From contig NZ_BNBI01000010.1 in assembly GCF_014655295.1 (NCBI RefSeq), forward strand, positions 186,001-250,000: 64,000 nucleotides of DNA, written 5' to 3'. Made by a program: the position numbers and the translations under genes. Shown here piece after piece: positions 59,797 through 64,000 of the stretch. The notes under the pieces were generated by a model. That model had not been told where the DNA came from, ran no database searches, and saw nothing but the letters and a program-made list of their open reading frames with translations. Origin of the DNA: Streptomyces fumanus. Its GTDB lineage: Bacteria > Actinomycetota > Actinomycetes > Streptomycetales > Streptomycetaceae. Numbering within the stretch: position 1 is the stretch's first letter; each line of letters starts with the position of its first letter.

Positions 59797-59930
59797 CACC
59801 CCGCTAGCGCCGGGTTGCGCCACGCCCCCGGGGAACCAGCGGCACCCCGCTGACGCCGGGTTGTGCCACGCCCCCTCGGGACCCCGGCGGCACCCCGCTG
59901 ACGCCGGGCCCTGCCACACCCCCGTCCAGC
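59794..59930 (+). repeat. Second tandem repeat family, ~46-bp units
   Basis: CGGCACCCCGCT...GCCGGG...GCCAC(G/A)CCCCC units start at 59794, 59840 and 59888 (46, 48 and a final ~43 bp), directly abutting the 23-bp repeats. They end about 55 bp before the APH-like gene. Confidence 0.85.
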
Positions 59931-59983
59931 CCAGCGCACCGCCACCCAGCCAACACCGACCACCACCCCCGTACCCTCACCCC

Positions 59984-60979
59984 GTGACCCCCGACGCCCT
60001 CCTCCCCACCCTGACCGCCCGAGCGAAGGCGAGGGCCCACACCCGCACCCCCACCTGCCCCTGCGACGCGGTCACCCTCGCCCACCGCCCCGACGCCACC
60101 GTCGTCCGTCACGCCGGCACCGTCGCCAAGGCCCACGCCCCCGGCACCGACCCCACCACCCTCACCCACCGCGTCACCACCGCCGCCGCCCTCCCCGGCG
60201 TCTTCCTCCCCCCGCTCGACCCCACCCCCACCCCCGTCCACGTCCCCCCGCACGACCGCCTCGTCACCTTCTGGCCGTACGGCACCCCCGTCGACCCCGA
60301 CGACCCCACCGCCGCCCCCTGGGAGGCGGCCGGCACCCTCCTCGCCCGCCTCCACCGCACACACCTCACCACCCCCCGGAAGCGGCCCCCGAACCTCCCC
60401 CCGATGCGCGGCCCGCAGAAGGCCGCCGCGGCGATCACCGCCCTCCACGAGACGACGCGACGCCACCCCCACCCAGCCACCACCGCCACCGCCACCGTCA
60501 CCGCCCACATCCTCCGCGCCTGGGCCACCCTGCCCCCCTGGGCCCGCGCCGAGGCCCCCATGCCGGACACCGCCACCCTCTGCCACGGCGACCTCCACCT
60601 CGGCCAGCTCGTCCGCCACCCCGCCCCGGACGGCCCGTGGCTGCTGATAGACGTGGACGACCTCGGCGTCGGCGTCCCCGCCTGGGACCTCGCCCGCCCC
60701 GCCGCCTGGTACGCCTGCGGTCTGCTCCCGCCCGAGGACTGGTCCCGCTTCCTCACCGCCTACCGCGCCGCCGGCGGCCCGGCCGTCCCCCCGGACGGCG
60801 ACCCCTGGCCCGCGCTGGACGTGCCCGCCCGCGCCCTCACCGTCCAGACCGCCGCCCGTTCCCTCACCAAGGCGATCGCCGCCGGCCGGGAGCCCGACGA
60901 GGTGGACCGCCTGCTGATCGACGCCTGCGCCCGCATGGCCTTCGTACCCGCCGATCTGGGGAACCCATCTCCGACGTAG
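59984..60979 (+). CDS. Aminoglycoside phosphotransferase (APH)-family kinase
   Basis: 331 residues from GTG. The kinase catalytic loop is CHGDLHLGQLV (Asp203) and the metal-binding segment is LLIDVDDLGVGVPAWDLARPAAW. This family includes antibiotic kinases, choline kinase and maltokinase-type enzymes; substrate is unknown. Thr- and Pro-rich codons dominate the first half (extreme C content), unlike neighbours. The start was placed at VTPDALLPTLTARAK because upstream in-frame sequence is the tandem repeat block. Confidence 0.83.
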   Translation: MTPDALLPTLTARAKARAHTRTPTCPCDAVTLAHRPDATVVRHAGTVAKAHAPGTDPTTLTHRVTTAAALPGVFLPPLDPTPTPVHVPPHDRLVTFWPYGTPVDPDDPTAAPWEAAGTLLARLHRTHLTTPRKRPPNLPPMRGPQKAAAAITALHETTRRHPHPATTATATVTAHILRAWATLPPWARAEAPMPDTATLCHGDLHLGQLVRHPAPDGPWLLIDVDDLGVGVPAWDLARPAAWYACGLLPPEDWSRFLTAYRAAGGPAVPPDGDPWPALDVPARALTVQTAARSLTKAIAAGREPDEVDRLLIDACARMAFVPADLGNPSPT

Positions 60980-61058
60980 GGTGAAACCGAGGGCAGCCGG
61001 ACGGAGTCTGTCCTGGTGGAACGCGAAGCAGGTCCGACCGGCGAGGAGTTGAGCCGAC

Positions 61059-61340
61059 ATGCAGTGTCCGAAGTGCCACGCGGCGATGCACACGTACAAC
61101 CGCAACGGTGTCCAGATCGAGCAGTGCAGCAACTGCCGGGGCATCTTCCTCGACTACGGCGAGCTGGAGGCCCTGACCCGCCTGGAGGCCCAGTGGTCCC
61201 AGCCGGCCCCGCCGCCCCCGGCCGCCCCGCAGGCGTACCCGGCCCCGCCCGCCCCCGCCTGGGGCGCCCCGCACGGCGGCCACCACGGCCACCACGGTCA
61301 CCACCAGCGCGGCTTCGGCCGCATGCTCTTCTCAAGCTGA
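61059..61340 (+). CDS. Zinc-ribbon (TFIIB-type) protein
   Basis: 93 residues. Four zinc-binding cysteines CPKC...CSNC at the N-terminus (MQCPKCHAAMHTYNRNGVQIEQCSNCRGIFLDYGELEALTRLE) match the zf-TFIIB domain. A Pro/Ala linker and a His-rich tail (HGGHHGHHGHHQRGFGR) follow. The His cluster may bind metal. Function unknown. ATG after GAGGAG. It is convergent with the tRNA cluster. Confidence 0.88.
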   Translation: MQCPKCHAAMHTYNRNGVQIEQCSNCRGIFLDYGELEALTRLEAQWSQPAPPPPAAPQAYPAPPAPAWGAPHGGHHGHHGHHQRGFGRMLFSS

Positions 61341-61368
61341 CCGAGCCCCGGGCGCAGGGCCCACGACA

Positions 61369-61401
61369 AAGCCCCCGGCCGTACGAGACGGCCGGGGGCT
61401 T
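61369..61401. terminator. Bidirectional terminator between zinc-ribbon gene and tRNA cluster
   Basis: A perfect 14-bp stem AAGCCCCCGGCCGT / ACGGCCGGGGGCTT with a 5-nt loop. A- and T-rich edges on both sides let it serve both converging transcripts. Confidence 0.8.
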
Positions 61402-61411
61402 CGGCTGATGG

Positions 61412-61483
61412 TGGACGATACTGGGATTGAACCAGTGACCTCTTCCGTGTCAGGGAAGCGCTCTCCCGCTGAGCTAATCGTCC
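61412..61483 (-). tRNA. tRNA-Val (anticodon GAC), copy 3 in transcription order
   Basis: A 72-nt cloverleaf from GGACGATTAGCTCAGCGGGA to ATCGTCC plus A discriminator. The anticodon loop CTGACAC has anticodon GAC, reading GUC/GUU. No CCA is encoded. Identical to the copy at 61613. Confidence 0.97.
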
Positions 61484-61517
61484 TCGGGACCACGATCCGC
61501 GGATCATGGGCACTGCG

Positions 61518-61589
61518 TGCGCGATACTGGGATTGAACCAGTGACCTCTTCCGTGTCAGGGAAGCGCTCTCCCGCTGAGCTAATCGCGC
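61518..61589 (-). tRNA. tRNA-Val (anticodon GAC), copy 2, variant acceptor stem
   Basis: Same body as the other two copies but with acceptor stem GCGCGAT / ATCGCGC instead of GGACGAT / ATCGTCC; pairing is fully compensated. A discriminator, 72 nt. Confidence 0.97.
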
Positions 61590-61612
61590 GGGTCGAAGCC
61601 CAAGGGCTTCAG

Positions 61613-61684
61613 TGGACGATACTGGGATTGAACCAGTGACCTCTTCCGTGTCAGGGAAGCGCTCTCCCGCTGAGCTAATCGTCC
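61613..61684 (-). tRNA. tRNA-Val (anticodon GAC), copy 1
   Basis: 72 nt, identical in the mature part to 61412-61483. Separated from tRNA-Cys by 4 nt. Confidence 0.97.
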
Positions 61685-61688
61685 TTGG

Positions 61689-61759
61689 AGGTGGAGACGG
61701 GATTTGAACCCGTGTAGACGGCTTTGCAGGCCGTTGCCTCGCCTCTCGGCCACTCCACC
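61689..61759 (-). tRNA. tRNA-Cys (anticodon GCA)
   Basis: 71 nt, acceptor GGTGGAG / CTCCACC with T discriminator. Anticodon loop CTGCAAA gives anticodon GCA. TPsiC arm has GGTTCAAATCC. Only cysteine tRNA seen here; Streptomyces normally has one. Confidence 0.97.
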
Positions 61760-61796
61760 AGGAGTGTAGGGGACCGCGTGGCCCCCTGTTCCTGCG

Positions 61797-61869
61797 AGCG
61801 GACGACGAGGCTCGAACTCGCGACCTCAACCTTGGCAAGGTTGCGCTCTACCAACTGAGCTACGTCCGC
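61797..61869 (-). tRNA. tRNA-Gly (anticodon GCC)
   Basis: 73 nt, acceptor GCGGACG / CGTCCGC with T discriminator. Anticodon loop TTGCCAA gives GCC. First tRNA of the cluster; the order Gly-Cys-Val is widely conserved in actinobacteria. Confidence 0.97.
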
Positions 61870-61910
61870 CTGTCGTTTCGGTCCGCTTCCGCGTCCCGGC
61901 GACGTGTTGA

Positions 61911-61938
61911 ACTCTAGCGGATTCCGCTGCCAGGACAA
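61911..61938 (-). promoter_or_regulatory. Promoter of the tRNA cluster
   Basis: On the minus strand, TTGTCC (61938-61933) and TAGAGT (61916-61911) are 16 bp apart, preceded by an A/T-rich tract. The start would be about 61905, 35 nt before tRNA-Gly. No other promoter is visible between the five tRNAs. Confidence 0.7.
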
Positions 61939-62069
61939 AAACGCGTTTGCGCAGCGTGCTGCGCTGTACCTGATCACGGACCCGCACACTGACCTGCTCA
62001 GGGGCCAGGTCAGGCGGCGAAAGGTCGCCTCCGGGCCACCTCCCGCTCCCCCCGCCTACACTCGGCCGT

Positions 62070-63122
62070 GTGCTCGACCTGCCCCCTCTCGCCCGTTTCG
62101 GCGACCGTCTCGCCACCGGCCTCCTCGATGTCACGAGCGATCCGGCCGCCCTGGACTCCGCGGGCTTCTGGGCGGTCGGCGCCGACTTCGAGGGCCGTCT
62201 GACCTGCGCCCGCTTCGCCGAGGTCCGCACCGCGCCGGTCCCCGCGCCCGTTCCGGGCCGGTGGCGGGGCCCGGTCGCCGGTGACTGGGCGTCATCGCTT
62301 GACCGTGCTGCGTACACGGCGGCGGTACGGCGGATCCGCGCCCACATCGCGGTCGGCGAGGTCTATCAGGCCAACCTCTGCCGGGTCCTGTCCGCGCCCG
62401 TCCCGCCGGACGCCGACGTGGACGCCCTCACCGCACTGCTGGCCCGCGGCAACCCGGCGCCGTACGGCGGCACGGTCCGGCTGCCCCGGCACGGCGTGGA
62501 GATCGCCACCGCCTCGCCGGAACTGTTCCTGCGCCGCACCGGCCGGATCGTCGAGTCGGGCCCGATCAAGGGCACCGGGCGCACCGAGGCGGACCTCCTG
62601 GACAAGGACCACGCCGAGAACGTGATGATCGTGGACCTGGTCCGCAACGACCTCGGCCGGGTCTGCGCCACCGGCACCGTCACCGTCCCCGACCTGTGCG
62701 CCGTCGAGAAGCACCCGGGCCTGGTGCACCTGGTGTCGACGGTGCGCGGCCGGTTGCGTACCGGGGCGGGCTGGCCGGAGCTGCTCGCCGCCGCCTTCCC
62801 GCCCGGCTCGGTCACCGGCGCCCCCAAACCGAGCGCCCTGGAGATCATCGCGGCGCTGGAGCCGGTGCCCCGGGGCCCGTACTGCGGGGCCGTCGGCTGG
62901 GTCGACGCCGACCGGGGCACCGGCGAGCTGGCCGTCGGGATACGTACCTTCTGGATCGACCGCGCCGAAGGGCTGCTGCGCTTCGGCACCGGCGCCGGGA
63001 TCACCTGGGGCTCCGACCCCGAGCGGGAGTGGCGGGAGACCGAGCTGAAGGCGTCCCGGCTGCTCGCGGTAGCGTCGGGGACGTACGAGGTGGACGGAAG
63101 CGGAGAGGCACTGACGACGTGA
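62070..63122 (+). CDS. pabB: Chorismate-binding enzyme (aminodeoxychorismate synthase component I-like)
   Basis: 350 residues from GTG. The chorismate-utilising domain has IAVGEVYQANLCRVL, ASPELFLRRTGRIVESGPIKGTGRT (P-I-K-G-T, the PabB active-site signature), MIVDLVRNDLGRVC and PGSVTGAPKPSALEII. It makes 4-amino-4-deoxychorismate. The typical N-terminal glutamine-binding part is short. TACACT five bases before the GTG suggests a leaderless mRNA. Coupled to pabC by GTGA overlap. Confidence 0.9.
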   Translation: MLDLPPLARFGDRLATGLLDVTSDPAALDSAGFWAVGADFEGRLTCARFAEVRTAPVPAPVPGRWRGPVAGDWASSLDRAAYTAAVRRIRAHIAVGEVYQANLCRVLSAPVPPDADVDALTALLARGNPAPYGGTVRLPRHGVEIATASPELFLRRTGRIVESGPIKGTGRTEADLLDKDHAENVMIVDLVRNDLGRVCATGTVTVPDLCAVEKHPGLVHLVSTVRGRLRTGAGWPELLAAAFPPGSVTGAPKPSALEIIAALEPVPRGPYCGAVGWVDADRGTGELAVGIRTFWIDRAEGLLRFGTGAGITWGSDPEREWRETELKASRLLAVASGTYEVDGSGEALTT

Positions 63123-63940
63123 AGATCTGGCTCGACGGCGGGCTGACGGACCCCGAGACCGCCCGTGTCTCCGTCTTCGACCACGGGCTGACCGTGGGCG
63201 ACGGCATCTTCGAGACGGTGAAGGCGGTGCACGGCCGGCCGTTCGCGCTCACCCGGCACCTGGACCGGCTGACCCGCTCCGCCCGCGGCCTCGGCCTGCC
63301 CGACCCGGACCCCGACGAGGTCCGCCGCGCCTGCGCCGCCGTACTGGAGGCCAACCCGATGCCGCTCGGCCGGCTGCGGATCACCTACACCGGCGGCCAC
63401 GGCCCGCTCGGCTCCGACCGCGGCGCGCACGGCACGACCCTGGTCGTCGCCCTCGGCGAGACCGCGCCCCGCCCGGACACCACGGCCGTGGTCACCGTGC
63501 CCTGGACCCGCAACGAACGCGGCGCGCTCACCGGCCTGAAGACCACCTCGTACGCCGAGAACGTCGTCGCCCTGGCCCGCGCCCGGGAACGCGGCGCCTC
63601 CGAGGCGCTGTTCGGCAACACGGCGGGCGACCTGTGCGAGGGCACCGGCTCCAACGTCTTCGTCGTGCTGGACGGCGAGATCCACACCCCGCCGCTCACC
63701 TCCGGCTGCCTGGCCGGTGTCACCCGCGCCCTGGTCGCCGAGTGGACCGGCGCCCAGGAGACCGACCTCCCGCTGGACGTCCTGACCCGGGCCGACGAGA
63801 TCTTCCTGACCTCCACCCTGCGCGACGTCCAGGCCGTGCACCGGATCGACGACCGCGAACTGCCCGGCGCCCCGGGCCCGGTGACCGCCAAGGCCATGCG
63901 GATCTTCGCGGAGCGCGCCGCGGACGACCTCGACCCCTGA
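63119..63940 (+). CDS. pabC: Aminotransferase class IV (4-amino-4-deoxychorismate lyase-like)
   Basis: 273 residues, GTG start overlapping the pabB stop. The class IV PLP fold shows FDHGLTVGDGIFETVKA, the PLP lysine in GLKTTSYAENVVALARARERG, and EGTGSNVFVVLDGEI. Next to pabB it most likely releases pyruvate to give p-aminobenzoate for folate; a branched-chain or D-amino acid aminotransferase is the alternative. The last 60 bp of the window contain nothing recognisable. Confidence 0.88.
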   Translation: MKIWLDGGLTDPETARVSVFDHGLTVGDGIFETVKAVHGRPFALTRHLDRLTRSARGLGLPDPDPDEVRRACAAVLEANPMPLGRLRITYTGGHGPLGSDRGAHGTTLVVALGETAPRPDTTAVVTVPWTRNERGALTGLKTTSYAENVVALARARERGASEALFGNTAGDLCEGTGSNVFVVLDGEIHTPPLTSGCLAGVTRALVAEWTGAQETDLPLDVLTRADEIFLTSTLRDVQAVHRIDDRELPGAPGPVTAKAMRIFAERAADDLDP

Positions 63941-64000
63941 CGGTCCCCGCCGGCCCCGGGCGCCCGCGATATTCGGCTGCTCCCGGGGCCCCGGTACGGG

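Noticed and set aside
59514..59930. CRISPR array
   Set aside because: Repeats are directly adjacent with no unique spacers, unit length is 23 bp and no cas gene is near.
59033..59983. N-terminal extension of the APH-family protein through the repeats
   Set aside because: The frame is open, but the sequence is repetitive Pro/Arg/Gly with no domain, and a strong terminator hairpin lies within it.
61412..61869. Integrated element at the tRNA cluster
   Set aside because: No integrase, no duplicated tRNA 3' end outside the tandem Val copies, and ordinary housekeeping genes on both sides.

Overview
The window is a piece of a Streptomyces chromosome. Base composition is very GC-rich, with G or C at nearly every third codon position. 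GTG and TTG starts are common, and stop/start overlaps (ATGA, GTGA) link genes of the same operon. Gene content and order match, from memory, the S. coelicolor segment from about SCO1613 down to about SCO1546 (glnA4, infC-rpmI-rplT, ohkA, pheST, argCJBDR, argH, pqrAB, glpQ1, metNIQ, cobalamin genes, a Gly-Cys-Val tRNA cluster). That correspondence is recall, not a search. No prophage, insertion sequence, CRISPR array or biosynthetic gene cluster was seen; this is core chromosome with accessory inserts.

Layout. 1-2.8 kb: end of a glutamine synthetase-like gene, then an aldehyde dehydrogenase and a short-chain dehydrogenase, proposed to form an ethanolamine utilisation operon. 2.8-9.7 kb: a DUF2510 membrane protein, a PLP alanine-racemase-fold enzyme, a membrane protein coupled to a mycosin-like subtilase, a beta-lactamase-fold hydrolase, SseB and DUF1844 proteins. 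9.7-17.5 kb: translation genes infC-rpmI-rplT, a SpoU methyltransferase, the orphan sensor kinase ohkA and pheST. The infC leader has an attenuator-like hairpin, and infC probably starts at AUC. 17.5-27 kb: a SpoIIE-type phosphatase, a TPR regulator, a NUDIX hydrolase, a 3-hydroxybutyryl-CoA dehydrogenase, a secreted GHL10-type glycoside hydrolase, and an EamA exporter divergent from a MocR regulator with start codons physically overlapping. 27-29.7 kb: a secreted GH51 arabinofuranosidase.

29.7-37.5 kb: the arginine genes argCJBDR and argH, each transcription unit having an ARG-box-like operator. The argC operator/promoter lies between the arms of a perfect 16-bp inverted repeat that would hide the argC ribosome-binding site only in read-through transcripts. 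37.6-45.7 kb: aldo/keto reductase, pqrAB efflux pair, PlsC, GlpQ1, a sigma-like protein, a GNAT protein, two small membrane proteins and a HAD phosphatase. 45.7-48.8 kb: a 30-codon cysteine-rich leader peptide and a structured leader ahead of metNIQ, suggesting attenuation by cysteine supply. 49-57 kb: a GNAT protein, the cobalamin/siroheme genes cobL, a BluB-CobT fusion with a very long low-complexity head, and cysG/cobA, then a TrmH-type methyltransferase. Between the fusion and cysG lies an unusual hexamer-periodic, alternating purine-pyrimidine tract.

57-64 kb: a membrane Ser/Thr kinase, small conserved proteins, a 0.4-kb block of tandem repeats before an APH-family kinase, a zinc-ribbon protein, five tRNA genes on the minus strand (Gly, Cys, and three Val-GAC), and pabB/pabC-like folate genes.

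Most individual genes are housekeeping. The most interesting material is in the non-coding regulation and the repeats: the argC read-through lock, the Cys leader peptide, the infC leader, the alternating purine-pyrimidine tract, and tandem repeats derived from gene ends.
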